This document shows positions 47,206-58,928 of a stretch of 64,000 nucleotides of DNA, in pieces; the first letter of the stretch is position 1; each line of letters begins with the position of its first letter. The notes beneath the pieces are model-generated. The model worked only from the letters and a program-made list of their open reading frames with translations. It had not been told where the DNA came from and ran no database searches. Source of the stretch: Pohlia nutans (taxonomy: Eukaryota > Streptophyta > Bryopsida > Bryales > Mniaceae); NCBI GenBank assembly GCA_022496805.1, contig CM040101.1:4280501-4344500 (forward strand), in the 5' to 3' direction. A program made the position numbers and the translations under genes.

Positions 47206-47790
47206 TCAAGTGACATGGGAGTAACTACCGGTATAGGTCAGAGCCTGACCTGCCACCGCATGGATGGAAAGAATGATGCCATTCGTCGACGAAGACGAAA
47301 CCGCCATCTGTCCACGCGGCCACCGGGGCCAGAAGAACGGTGACCGGTAACCGAGTGCGAGGCGACCGAGCATTCAAAAGCAGGCGCTGTGCCCTGCAGC
47401 TGATGTGGAAGCTCCTCAGGAATTTAAGGCACACAACAGTATCCTACTCGCAGTCTAGTACTACTTTCACTACAATCAGACCGGCTAGCAATCTTCAGTT
47501 CCTGCGACGGAAGCTGCCATTTGATTCTGATCCGCGAGCTGAAGAAGAGTTGTCAATAGCTTTCTTTTTGATTTTGGTTTTGAAGGATTTGGTGGAGACG
47601 ACGACGCGCGAGGAAGAGTTGGATTGATCGGTGATACAACGTGCGGTATGGTTTGTGGAGTAGGTTGGCACAATCATGATGGTGTGAGGGCGGAGTTCAT
47701 GTGACGCAAATCGGAGATTTATTGGAAACGCGTGCAGATCGCTTGCTCAGAGAGTTTTTGAGAACGCTGTGAGAAGGAGAAGTTTCAGCG
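47206..47790 (+). promoter_or_regulatory. Upstream region of the OTU gene
   Basis: Composition changes to GC-richer, promoter/leader-like sequence (CGCGCGAG, GCGTGCAG motifs). Open frames on the - strand (47677-47495, 47434-47225) lack any recognisable domain and are not called. Promoter role inferred from position. Confidence 0.35.
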
Positions 47791-50700
47791 ATGGGACAGA
47801 AACGGACCGGCCTGAGGATGAAAGTTCATCGACACAAGGTATTTCTATTTCCGTGTAAGGATTCTGTCTTGATTTCGTGTACCTAGAATTGGACAGAAAT
47901 TGATGATGTTTGTGAACTGCTTCTTCTTACATGTAACCCGTTCTTCAGCGCTCGCGAAATATTCAAGCATAAGCAGCTAGGATCCTGTTAGAAAAATCAA
48001 CCGGTTCCTCTTGGATCTATCTTGACTATTGCAGCTATTTCATACTTCAATTAGAAAAGAAATCCGTGGATTCCTCTAGGTAATTAGCCTGAGGCTTGAA
48101 AAATCAACCGGCTATTTTAGAAAACCAGCCGGATCATTTTACACTAACTGCCGGTATTTCCCGAGCATTGAACCTGTGCTTAGCTTCTCCTTACGTTTTT
48201 TTCAGTTGATTTGGTTTGGCCGTTGCTTTTTTATTGCTCTGTCTTTGTACAATTCTGTTTGGTTTGCCTGTCTGATTGTTTGATTTCCATTCGACACGGT
48301 GAGCTATTGGAGGTCTTTTGTGAAGCACGGGCGTTTGGAATTCGATCATCGATTGTTTCTCAGCTCGTCGCTATCAGATTACAGGCCGAAGAAGTTTCTT
48401 TGGTCTTAACGAATTAGGGTTTAGATGCTTATCATGGAAGCTTCATTGATAACAGGAATCTCGAGTAGGATGATTTTGGAGTACGAGCTGATCAACTCGG
48501 TGGACACCCTTTTCTGTACCACACTTTTGAATGTTTTTTTATGTTGATGTTCCATGGTGTGCAGGATAAAACTAAGGAGATTGCTAACCTTAACCAACAA
48601 TTAGGCTTATTGGATCTTAAAGTTGTCCCGGTTACAGCTGACGGCAACTGTTTTTTCAGGTATATTAATTTATGGAAAGGATTTTTCTCTTTGTACCTTG
48701 AACTAGTTTGAGATTTTATGAAAGAGTTGTTTCTGGATGTTGCCGTCGACGAGTAGAGAATTGGTGAGGAAGTCCACGCGATAACTGATATCGAGTATGT
48801 CTTTGGTAGAGCTGTTGCGGAGCAACTAGAGGGCGATGAGGAGCAACATTCCAAGTACCGGCAAATGGTCGTGGACTACCTAAAGGTGCTATACTTGGTC
48901 AAGTAATTTTGTCATCTCGTCTACGAATTGTGGTATACATGTGTGTGCATTCTCTATTTTCTTACTTTTTTTGTATGGTTAATATAGTAGTGCATTGAAA
49001 CGATACGGTGATTCTGTGATCCTTCGTAAATTTATGTATTTTATAGTTTTATATATGCTATCTGCTGTGGTTTAAACAGTTGGTCTGATTATGATTACAC
49101 ATTATACTTGTTATAGGAACATCGAGAAGATTTCGAGCCATTTGTGGAAGATGAAGTTCCCTTTGATGACTATTGTAAGACTATGCGAGAAGAATGTACG
49201 TGGGCAGGCCATATGGAGATACAAGCTACGTCACTTGTCACTCGGACCAATATCTGTATTCATCAGGTACGTTATTCAGTGCACGCGTGGTTTGCAATTC
49301 AACGATAGTGAGTCCTTGAGATATAGTTGACGTGACTTACATTCTTAAAAAACCTTTAGACGCGAATCATGTACGAGACCATTTTACCATTCTTGCTCAG
49401 TTACTGACCTGGTTCTGATGGGAGGTTAATTGTCCTCCTATTCGGTACTGTGGATCATAAGGAACTCGTATAGAGAGCAGTCCAAGTTCCTGACTGGAAA
49501 GTTAAGCTTTGTTTGACTGGCCTTACTAGACCGAGATGATTTTTTTTCCCTTATCTATGTTGTTGCATTGATTGTGTGGAGCTAGATAAGCCTTTCCTCG
49601 TAGGTACGTCAAGTAGAAAATCATCTTGTTAAGGTCACCTAGACTTTTAGTTTCTCTTCCTTCTTGGACACTCAATCATAGCAGGACACTCAATCATAGA
49701 TGTATGGTCATTGGTTACCTATCACGTCGTTTTCTGCTGTCTTCAATTTAGCAATTCATGTAGTTTTGAAGTGTTGAAAGGTAGTTCTGTATTTTGTGGT
49801 AGGGGAATTCCTGGTGTTCAAACTTTGACGTGCCATTGGCGTAAAATATGTTTGCAGCTGAAGACACCTAGGTGGCATATTCGAAATTTCAATACTGCAG
49901 ATACGAAGACCGTTCACCTGTAAGTTTAGTTCTATTCACAAGTCAATTGTCCATTGTTTTCTGGACTCATACGACTTCTTTCTGAAGCATTGGATTAGGT
50001 GTACCATGAGTGACATCTTCACATTGAACGGGCATGTTGATTCGTCTACCGATTTGGGGTAGAATTGCTCCGTATGGGGTTTGAGGACTAGTCTAACTGT
50101 AAACATGTTCCTGCTGTATAGTGAACTTGTAAGCTACGGGTTGGTATTATGTTTCTAACCTTGAATTTATCTGGTGGCAGATCATATCACGATGGTGAAC
50201 ACTACAACAGTGTGCGGAGACAAGACGATCCTGGACTTGGTCCGGCTTTACCCTTCATTATCGAGGTAACTAGGATGAGCTGATCATAACTTTGGTTTCT
50301 AAATTCATGATCGTAGAGGGTCTTTTGCGTAATCTTGTTGGAGGTTTCCCTTGCTCAATCTGAAGCAATCGTCATTAGTTTCACAAGAGTTGGGTTGATT
50401 TTCCCTTTATATTTAATTAAGCTTTGCAGCACCTGAAACTTCTACCATGTCATCCTGACAATGATTTCTGATTTTACCTCTGTTGATCGTGTTTTATCGT
50501 TTATCAGAAATTTGCTTACGGTTAATGCTTTTGTGTTCGAAGGGTGATGCTACTCCCGCCACTCTACCACCACCGGTAAAGGGTCTCGCAAGACAACAAA
50601 GCAGGGAATTTGAGGCAGATACAGTCAGAAGAGTGATGGGATGCAGTGGCTGTACGAGTGAGACTCGAGCCCGAGAAGTAAGTAGAAATATTCTGTATCA

Positions 50701-51758
50701 ACAAACATCCCACTTGCAGATGTAGGAATGAAAGTGACTTGCAGTGTGAACGTCTCAATTGCACTCATCTTGTATCTGCTGAGCTGAGCTGAGCTGACCA
50801 TTACCCTGTGTACAGCTATTTGGGTCTAAGACCACCTCCTTTTGTCAATAATGTTTGTGCAGGTTTTGCGTGATGTGCGAGGTGATGCAGATGTAGCTAT
50901 AGAGTACTTAATTGCAGAAGCCAATGGTGATAACAGCTCTAACGGCTCATATGAAAGTGATCCCGAATCTTCACCAGCCACTGGTACACATTCTCTCTAA
51001 CTTTGACGATTCATCTAATTGTGCTTCTTAGCTCATTGGTCACAAATCCTACAATTGGTTCTTCATGGCCTGAGCCACATCCATAAGCTCCGTATTGCTA
51101 ATTAGTGAAAGAAATTTCTGTATACAGTAATTCAGGTAGAATTAGGTTTAAATTCCGTTGGTGATTTATACAGGGGATCAAAGCAGTTTCTATAGAACAT
51201 CAATTTCAGATGAAGGGGAATCGGCTAGATCGTTGATGTCTTCTACGGCCAGTGAAAATGGAGGGTCTGGTAGTGCCAACGACTCGTCTTCTCCAGTTCA
51301 GGTGTCATTCTTTAGCACTCCTCATCTTGTTTTTTCAGGCTCTGTTGCGTATCTTGACATCAATTGACATAAAAATTTAAGTTGAGACTGATTGGGGGAT
51401 TTCGTTATGGCAGAGTGTGGGCAGGAACAAGCCATGCCCTTGTGGCTCAAAGAGAAAGTACAAGTCTTGTTGTGGGACCTCAAGAACCCGGATGACTTTA
51501 GCGTATATGTCCAGGTTTGCTTCGTAACTCGATACTATCGATGTTAGGTCACAAACTTGCAAGAAGTGAATAAGGATGTTTTTGCTCAACTCTAGGTGTT
51601 CGTTACTGACATAGTTTTTGGGTGGTTTGCGTTTGTGAAGAGCTGAAGAAACTCTTTCCAACAAAATTAGAAAGCAGAAGCAGAAAGTTACCAAAGGCCT
51701 TCACATAAGCGAGGAAGAGGTCCCTCGTGCACCTGATATGGGAGCTCTATGCATTTGA
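47791..51758 (+). CDS. OTU7: OTU-domain deubiquitinase with SEC-C motif (OTU7-like), 11 exons
   Basis: Cysteine protease that removes ubiquitin. Exons: 47791-47838, 48565-48659, 48810-48885, 49117-49266, 49858-49919, 50181-50265, 50543-50677, 50863-50983, 51174-51301, 51414-51514, 51641-51758; phases agree throughout and give 372 aa. The OTU domain covers about residues 25-155, with catalytic Cys45 in ADGNCFFR and catalytic His151 in [12 protein letters not shown]. Typical blocks lie between them: [54 protein letters not shown]-like segment follows ([32 protein letters not shown]), then a Ser/Asp-rich linker. The C-terminal SEC-C motif is [15 protein letters not shown] (306-320) and the protein ends APDMGALCI, the family's usual terminus. 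Every key residue is present. The last junction is inferred from phase and fits the conserved tail. The 3' UTR overlaps a tandem repeat. Confidence 0.9.
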
Positions 51759-51837
51759 CAGCTTTTTGGCACAATTTTGTTGAAATTCATGTACAATAAT
51801 TTAGGATTTTTGATTTACTCGATGGCATGCCGAGGAG

Positions 51838-52020
51838 GCTCAAATACATGAGCTTTCTGGTGCAATTGTTAGCTGTTCTACTTCTACGCTCCAGCTTCAG
51901 ATATATGAGCTTTTTGTTGCAATTGTTAGCGGTTCTTTCTCTTAGCTCTAGCTTTAACATATGAGCCTTTTGGTGCAATTGTTTTTCTAAGCCCGAGCTT
52001 CAAATAAATGTGTTTTCTGC
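51838..52020. repeat. Tandem array of about 64-bp units in the OTU 3' flank
   Basis: Three imperfect units sharing ATATGAGC.TTT..GTGCAATTGTT and AGCTTCA.ATA. They start about 80 bp after the OTU stop codon, so they may be transcribed. Confidence 0.75.
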
Positions 52021-52313
52021 AATAGTTTTGCAAACCCGGATGCATAGTAATTGTTCGTTTTCTTCTCAGCTAATGCAGGTGAAGTATAGATGTGTCTAAC
52101 TGCTGTTTTCTGTAATTTAGTGTTTGATGTCGTTGACGCAGTAGATCAACGCGGAGTTCACATCGATGACAATAAAAAGAATATGGACGAGTGGCAGGGT
52201 CAGCAAGTTTTTCATTTATGCTAAAGACGTGTAGATTTACTGCTAAGAGTTCACGGAATGGAGATTTTCTCAGATAAGTATGAAGCATCCAAGAAGAAGT
52301 ATCTGTGAGTTAA

Positions 52314-52445
52314 ACCAGCACTGCTCTTGCAATGAATTTGTTCGTTTGCTTACAAAGAGAAAAAAAGAACCAGCACTGCTCTTGCAATGAATTTCTTCAT
52401 TTGCTTTCAAAGAAAAAGAGAAAAAGAACCAGCACTGCTCTTCAA
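52314..52445. repeat. Tandem array with AACCAGCACTGCTCTT units
   Basis: Three units of about 62 bp beginning AACCAGCACTGCTCTT, the first two followed by GCAATGAATTTSTTCRTTTG and an A/G-rich tract. Lies between the convergent OTU and LEA genes. Confidence 0.8.
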
Positions 52446-52549
52446 GATTTCCATTACACGAAACCAATTCTAGTTTCAATTTGTACAATTATCAGTCAAA
52501 TATATAACCGAGCCCAATCTCTATCGTACACTATAACCAAGCCCAATCT

Positions 52550-53264
52550 CTACATGCTCTTCTGAGCGTCTTTACTTGCGTCATCCGCCGCATTCTCCAC
52601 TGCGCCAACTCCATAATCGACATTCTGCTTCAAATTGTCGCCCACATTTCCTGCAGCATTCTGTGCCTTCTCCTGCACACGAAGATCAGAGTCAGAACAT
52701 TCTTGTGGACATGTACACAGACTGTGCAGGGGAGATGGCGATTTAGATGGGGCTGTGCACACGAGAGGGCGATGACTATGGAGATGGAGATGCAGAGCAA
52801 GGAGATGGGGATGTGCGTACCACGACGGATTGGCCGTCACGAGTATCGGTGGCGGAATCCAAGGTGTCGCGGGTGGAGGTTTTCACTTCGTCACCCACTT
52901 CGTTGGCCTTGTCGCCTGCCTCGTCCACCTTTTTGTTGGCAGCGTCCACGGCCTCCTGAGCTTTGGCGCCCATGTCGCGTCCCACGTCCTTGACCGTTCG
53001 CTCAACGTCGCCCACTTTCTCCGCCACTGCCTTGCCGAAGTTGCTGGCGTTCTTGCTGGCGTCGGATTTCGCCCCCTCCACGAAGTTGTCGATGCGCTCG
53101 GGGTTGCCGGCAGCGCGAACCCTAAAACCGCTGGCCCTGCGAGTGGAGAAACGGAGAGCTCCCATGCGGACGGTGCTGGTGGCGCTCAGCTTGGTCGATT
53201 TGCAGTTTGCATCAATTGCGAGATTTGCAGTTTGCATCATGGATGCTGTCGCCATGGCTGCCAT
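52550..53264 (-). CDS. LEA/COR15-like plastid protein, 2 exons
   Basis: Exon 1 53264-52821, exon 2 52672-52550; the joined frame gives 188 aa. The N-terminus (MAAMATASMMQTANL, then basic/Ser-rich up to RRASGFRVRAAG) looks like a chloroplast transit peptide. The mature part is made of Ala/Lys/Asp/Glu-rich, Cys-free, amphipathic repeats such as GKAVAEKVGDVERTVKDVGR, AQEAVDAANKKVDEAGDKAN and ENAADDASKDAQKSM. This is the pattern of LEA group 4 and cold-regulated COR15-type stromal proteins, which are disordered when hydrated and stabilise membranes and enzymes under drying or freezing. Intron borders are GTACGC / TGTGCAG. The start at 53264 was chosen because the transit peptide begins there; an in-frame ATG at 53339 would add 25 less typical residues. 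Convergent with the OTU gene. Confidence 0.8.
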
Positions 53265-55764
53265 CTTCGAAATGTATGATTCACCTGCACCCAATGAGGA
53301 ATTCAACAGAAGCAATTGATCAGTCCTCCAGCTGCTCATTCAGATTTGTGGACGCCACTCCCACGAATTGGTTCAGTTAGTTGGTTATCACAACATGAGA
53401 ACCCAGTTGCATGTGGGGTGCTTGCCCACATCACCCAGCCAAAAATTGAACCTAAACTTTGGGACTATTCTCAAAGTACCTGGGGAGTGTCGACGTGATG
53501 TGTGAAGAATGAAAGTGGGGTTGTGAATGAATTGAATTGGAAGTGAAGATGATTGTCTCTGGAGGAGGATGGGGATTATATCGTGGTGAAGTTGATATGG
53601 AATGCGAGGGAGGACTTTGTGTGTGTCCAGTTGGGATGGACGACGTGGCCTTGCATTTAGACATGCACGAGGCATCCAAGTGGCAGCTTCGTCCACCTGT
53701 ACAGGGATGCAGTCCAGACTTCCTTTTGTGCATGCATCCTCAGGCCTTATGTGCACTAGTTATAACTTACGGGTAACTAGTCTAAACCCTGGGATGGGCT
53801 TTTCTTCGTTCACCAGATTACTAACACCTGGCTCCTTCCGATGCGTGCTTTGGATTGCATTTGGTAGTTCCCTTCCGTGCCATTGGAGAATGTTTGAGTA
53901 CTTAGGGCAGTCAGTGGAGCCACTCCATGACATCACTGACGATCTAGTATATTCTCTGACAACCAGTAAAAGCATTATTGATATTCACCATCCTCGGCAA
54001 TTACTAGTCCGAGACGAGTAGACTCTGACGTACCTCAATAACACACACGGGTTAAGTACTTACTTAAGTTCGTTTGGAATAGAATTATCAGACTCAAAGC
54101 CTGCTCTGTTCAGGTTTCGTTTTATGTTTCGAATCTCTACAAAACTCGAAGGAGAGAGGCCAGACACGTAGTACGAGTCCTGCAACATGCCCAGCCAGGC
54201 TTTTGGTTTCTGAAAGCTCAAATTCTTGCAAGCCAATTTATGATACGCAGGGGCCATCAGAGCACGTCGAGAAAGAAGAAAATGGTCTCTGAGTACATTT
54301 TAATGACTGTACTGCGCTGTCACGCACTGGAGTGCTGGCACTTCAATAGATCATCAATTTGGCAATTTAGAATGACTGGCAATCGCAGCATTATTGAACT
54401 CATGAGCTTGGGCTCACTTAATAGGTTGGCAGTTCCTTTACCGAACCTGAGTACCGACATTAAACCTATTGTACCTCCTCATGCATGAACAGGTTGTCAA
54501 CTCTCTACTAAGTGCACAAAAGCAAGTGACCTAGCTTAGATCTGGGTAATCAACTCTTAAAAGACCCTTAAAAGACTCTTAAATTTTTTTGCAAAAAATG
54601 AATATTTTAGAACGATTTTGGGACTATATGAATATGAGGATTTGAAAGTGAACCTTAGGATCTTTGAGTTTCCCACAGTTTGTAGAATTACTTGCAAAAA
54701 TTTGGATGCTAATATCCTTTTTATCAATTGAGATCGAGAATGAAATCACCAATTGTGCTCAGTGCTGCCCAATAGTTTTGTTGTGAATTTTGTGACTTTT
54801 TTTATAATAAATTACAAAATAAATAAATGCTCAAGGGTGTTATAAATCAAGTCAAGAATACGAAAAAAAAACCAACATTCTTACAAGTGATGCCTCTGAT
54901 ATTGACCTTGCAATTGAAGTGACTCTGTAGACAATGAATCTTTTCTTTTCTTCCCATAATTCTGTATGTATGAGATTGAAAAAATGTTTTCAATCTCTGT
55001 GGAACATGTCCTACGCATTAAACTTATCACTCTTGGATTGTACCTCCTCATGCAGGAACAGGTTGTCAGCTCTTTATCAGGTGCACAAACAGAAGCAGGT
55101 GACTTAGCTAAGAGCTAAGTAAACAGGCCATAGTCCTCAAAGTTGACTTGAGGCTTCAAGGTAATTTTTGAGTACTCAAGGCCGTAGATGACTTCCTATA
55201 ATTTACTTCTAACACTTTCTTTTTTCAATACTAGTGGAAAAATGTATTAATTTGTCTCAAATGCCTTTTTGAAAGACTCAGATTTTCAGTGGTCAATCTT
55301 TTTTCTGACATGCTGTGTATGGGATCATCACAGAGCGAGGCCAGCTAATACAAGACATGGGCACCTTTGACGACACTGATCCTGAGTGAAACCACATGGC
55401 GGTGGTTCAACTTTGATTAATGCACTGATGGATCATGTAGCATTCCATTCGGTTATAAGCCCAAAGCCGCCTGCAGGTGTGGAGTATTGTTATCAACCAT
55501 GCTGGAGTAGGAGAGCAGAGGCCCAAAAGGACTACTGTACCTCAGGTTGCACCTCAGGACTAGTTTCTTGCTTGCTGGACATGCATGTTGCAGGGTCGCT
55601 TGTCAACAAGCATTCGGTGACAACATGCTTGTGATCTACTACTTGCACCAAACTTTGATTTTCTTTTGTTGTAGGATAAGGATCTCTCAGTGGAGTGGAT
55701 ATATGGACGCATTGTTGATTTGTAACTATTCTTGATGTGCAGCTGGCTGGATTCCAAAGGCACC
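53265..55764. other. Gene-free stretch with a 70-bp direct repeat
   Basis: No gene recognised. A block of about 70 bp starting ATTGTACCTCCTCATGCA and including AACAGGTTGTCA and GGTGCACAAA-like sequence is present at about 54468-54541 and again at 55035-55118, with some 500 bp of AT-rich sequence between. It may be the footprint of a duplication or an insertion. Confidence 0.45.
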
Positions 55765-58700
55765 ATGTCTCTGTTACCATGGCTGAGTGCCGTGCTAGTA
55801 TTGTTGAGCGTTGGAACGGTGTGTGGAGAACCCCTGATGCCGGCCGTTTTCATTCTCGGTGACTCGCTTGTGGATGTTGGCAACAACAACTACATTCTTA
55901 CGCTGGCCAAGTCCAATTTCCCTCCTAATGGACTGGACTTCCCTCAGGGTTTCACTGGAAGGTTCTGCAATGGCCGCACCGTGGCCGATTTCATTGGTAC
56001 CATCTCTTCTCACTGTGTATTTTCTGTAGTGTCGGAAAATTGGACCAAGCATCTGTTTGTGTGACTTTAGTTTGACACGATCGACACTGTTGATCTTGTA
56101 GTATAGAACCAAGTCTAGCTTTGAAATGATGTTGATTGCAATCAGAAAACCAAGGTAAAATGAGAAAATGCCAGTGATGCAGATGGGCGTTTTAGACGCT
56201 TAGGGGTTATAATCCCACATTGGATGCATGTCTTGTCTTGTGCTGTTTTTTAGAGACAGGAGGAATTAAATGAGGGGAGAGTTTACGTGGTTGTGAGAAC
56301 GGTAGATCTACGGAGTTCGGTAGATTAAAGTTAGCAAAAATTGAGCTGGATGGTTTGATTTTGCAGTTCAGATGATGGGGTTGCCGTTCCCACCGGCGTA
56401 TTTGAGTCCAAAGTCGAAAGGACCTGTCATTCTGAAAGGGTTAAACTACGCCTCAGCTGCTGGTGGCATCCTTGACTCCACTGGCTATAATTATGTAAGT
56501 TCATCAATACTGGATTTAATTAGAAACTAATTAATCGCAGATTAGCATTATAATGCACAAGTTAGATTCCGGTGGCAAAACCAAGGAGCTTATGCATTTT
56601 GACCTGATTTGTGGCAGATTGGACGCATATCGTTTAACAAACAACTGGAATTCCTGACGAATACACGAGCCGAATTCGTTCAGCTGGTGGGAGAATCCAA
56701 AACAGCCGACATCTTCGCCAAGTCACTGTGGTATGTTACCATCGGAAGCAACGATTACATCAACAATTACCTCCTCACTGGCTCTGCTACCTCCAAACAA
56801 TACACTCCCCAGCAGTTCCAAGATCTCTTGATCCAAACTTTCGACCAACAATTGAGGGTACGAGTCTGATCATCCTACTCAGATACACCCACCGACTGAC
56901 ACTGTGTCTGGCACCATTCCCAAATCATTCAGTAGACTGTATTAATAACACTCTTCAGCCAAAATGAATCACTAGTAGGATTGTTATCAACCATAGGAAA
57001 GTAGCTATAACAACAACATTATGTACTAGATAGAGCACTCCATGGGCTCTGCTACATGCATGGTATCTCCGAGGTGTTATCATGCACCCACTACACGATA
57101 TGGCGAGCCCATGGAGTACTCTATCTAGCATAGCCTACGACACATGTCACACATTAGTAGAGTTTTTATTTTGAGGAGTACACTATGGAGAGTTGAGAGT
57201 AGAAAGAGATCAGGAGGAATTCTTTGGAATACACAGTTACGGAAAGATTGTGTGCATAAGAAAATACGTTAAGGGTTGTAACTGTACTGCTTAGAACCCA
57301 TCTGAAGCTACCACAGCTGGTCTTGATTTCCTGGAGTAAGTTGTAGCCAAAATGAATCACTAACTAGTAGGATCAGACATTGATTGCTACGAGTATGGTA
57401 ACCTTCCGAGTCTCTGGTAGGAGACGAGGCAGGTTACACGACGTAATCCATGAGCTGATGGACGAAATATTTCTGTAGCAGGTGACCAAATGGATGAGAA
57501 GTAGTTGTAGCAGTATACTTGATAAATGAATAGTGTACTTGATGGATGAAAAGTTGCATGGATGATGGATGGAGTCTGAGGGCGTCCATCACGAATGGGT
57601 TACTAGTAGGATCATACACTGAGTGCTACATTTGTCAGCACCGATAGGAAAGTAGGTATAACAACAACATTGTGGTTCCTAAGTGGTGCTGAACAAGCTG
57701 TAACGTTGCTTGAGTTACTCCTAGAGCTACGTTGCCAACAAACGTAGCAATCAGTGTATGATCCTAGTAAGTCTAGATTTAAGTGTGATGAATTTATTGT
57801 TGTTTCTGACTGGCAGAGACTGTACGGCCTTGGAGCACGCAAGATCATCATTGTCGCTGTGGGTCCATTGGGGTGCATCCCCTCGCAACTGTACCAGCAA
57901 AAGAGCCCAGATGGAAGCTGCATAGAGTTCATCAATGGCTATGTCAGGGGGTTCAATGCAGCCACCCGGGCGCTCCTCCCACAATTAACTGCAAGCCTTC
58001 CGGGCTCTCTTTACGTCTACGCAAATTCGTATGCACTCGTTTCAGCATATGTCAACGATCCAGCCAAATATGGTTAGTGCTCCACTACGCATTTACTCTC
58101 ATCTCCCTTTCAATCTGCACTGCCATAACATTCAGTAGCCAGTGTGTGGTCTACCTTTTCATCTATCCACGAGTTGGGGTCTTCATGCATGAAAAAGGAT
58201 GCACACATGCGGGTCACCCAAGTTTCCACCTATCCACCTAGTAGCTACTGATGCACCATGAATGATGAGGAATATACTTGACATTCTCCTCAAGGACAAG
58301 GCAGAGGTAGCACTAACTACTGAATGTTGGGTTTTGGCTTGATATGGGTACTTGTGACTTATGTGTAACTCATTTAATATGTGCTAGAAACTCCATCTTT
58401 AACACCATGTATGCAGTTGCAGTCATGTCATCTATAACACCATCTAATTTATGTAATTTTCCAATTGTTTTTTCTTATCAAAAGGATATTTTTCTAAAAT
58501 CACACTATTTTTGAAGGGGGTACCCATATCAGACCATGGATCAGCGCCGAATAATTATTATATTTTCAGGAATTTTCATTTATTCACCCAGATTCCTTTT
58601 TACATCATTGAAAACAGCATTTATTTGGAGAACTAAAAATTCCAGCTTTCATTTTCAGGATTGATGTATGCCAGAAAATTAAGCTAACTGGATGTATGGT

Positions 58701-58928
58701 TGGACAGGGTTTACGGTGGTGAACCAAGGCTGCTGTGGTGCAGGGCCCTACAGAGGCGCCATTCCTTGTATTCCAACTATTAAGCCATGCCCGGACAGAT
58801 CGCTCTACTTGTTTTGGGACCCTTTCCACCCTACGGACAAGCCCAATGGGTTTCTGGCCGACTCTTTCTTCTCCGGGGGCTCCGACGTTATTGAGCCTGT
58901 CAATATCCAGCAGCTTGCTGCCAAGTAG
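55765..58928 (+). CDS. GDSL esterase/lipase, secreted, 5 exons
   Basis: Serine hydrolase of the plant GDSL (SGNH) family, expected in the cell wall or extracellular space; substrate unknown. Exons: 55765-55996, 56367-56494, 56618-56857, 57817-58072, 58708-58928, all in phase, 358 aa. A signal peptide ([20 protein letters not shown]) precedes block [16 protein letters not shown] with nucleophile Ser34. Block II is [11 protein letters not shown]. Block III is [11 protein letters not shown] with the oxyanion Asn165. Block V is DPFHPT with Asp323 and His326. The Cys-rich [12 protein letters not shown] and the C-terminal [11 protein letters not shown] are also family-typical. The start was taken at CACCATG because the signal peptide begins there; an ATG at 55732 would add 11 polar residues. 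A second, broken copy lies 3 kb downstream in the same orientation. Intron 3 (959 bp) holds two MITE-like inverted repeats. Confidence 0.9.
57026..57128. mobile_element. Small inverted-repeat element in a GDSL intron
   Basis: CTAGATAGAGCACTCCATGG at the left is inverted at the right (CCATGGAGTACTCTATCTAG) with one mismatch. It encloses about 55 bp that includes GAGCCCATGG-type pairing, giving a strong hairpin. Confidence 0.7.
57603..57769. mobile_element. MITE in a GDSL intron (TAGGATCATACACTGA ends)
   Basis: TAGGATCATACACTGAGTGC near the left is inverted near the right as GCAATCAGTGTATGATCCTA, with TGCTAC / GTAGCA continuing the match. A related AGTAGGATCAGACATTGATT occurs at about 57366, and a shared TATAACAACAACATT block lies at about 57006 and 57656. 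This indicates nested or repeated insertions in this intron. Confidence 0.65.
58340..58531. mobile_element. MITE with TGATATGGGTAC ends, copy 1
   Basis: TGATATGGGTAC at the left is inverted at the right as GTACCCATATCA. The whole sequence is similar to 59672-59918, with shared TTTAACACCATGTAT and TCTATAACACC. It lies in the last intron of the GDSL gene. Confidence 0.7.

Noticed and set aside
47485..47677. Possible - strand exon upstream of the OTU gene
   Set aside because: Two overlapping frames, no recognisable motif, and placement in the presumed promoter; not enough support.
52703..53319. Several + strand frames opposite the LEA gene
   Set aside because: They are antisense shadows; the - strand has the transit peptide, the repeat pattern and correct splice sites.
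54468..55118. Direct repeats as LTRs of a small retroelement
   Set aside because: The repeated block is only about 70 bp, without TG..CA ends, primer-binding site or internal coding sequence.
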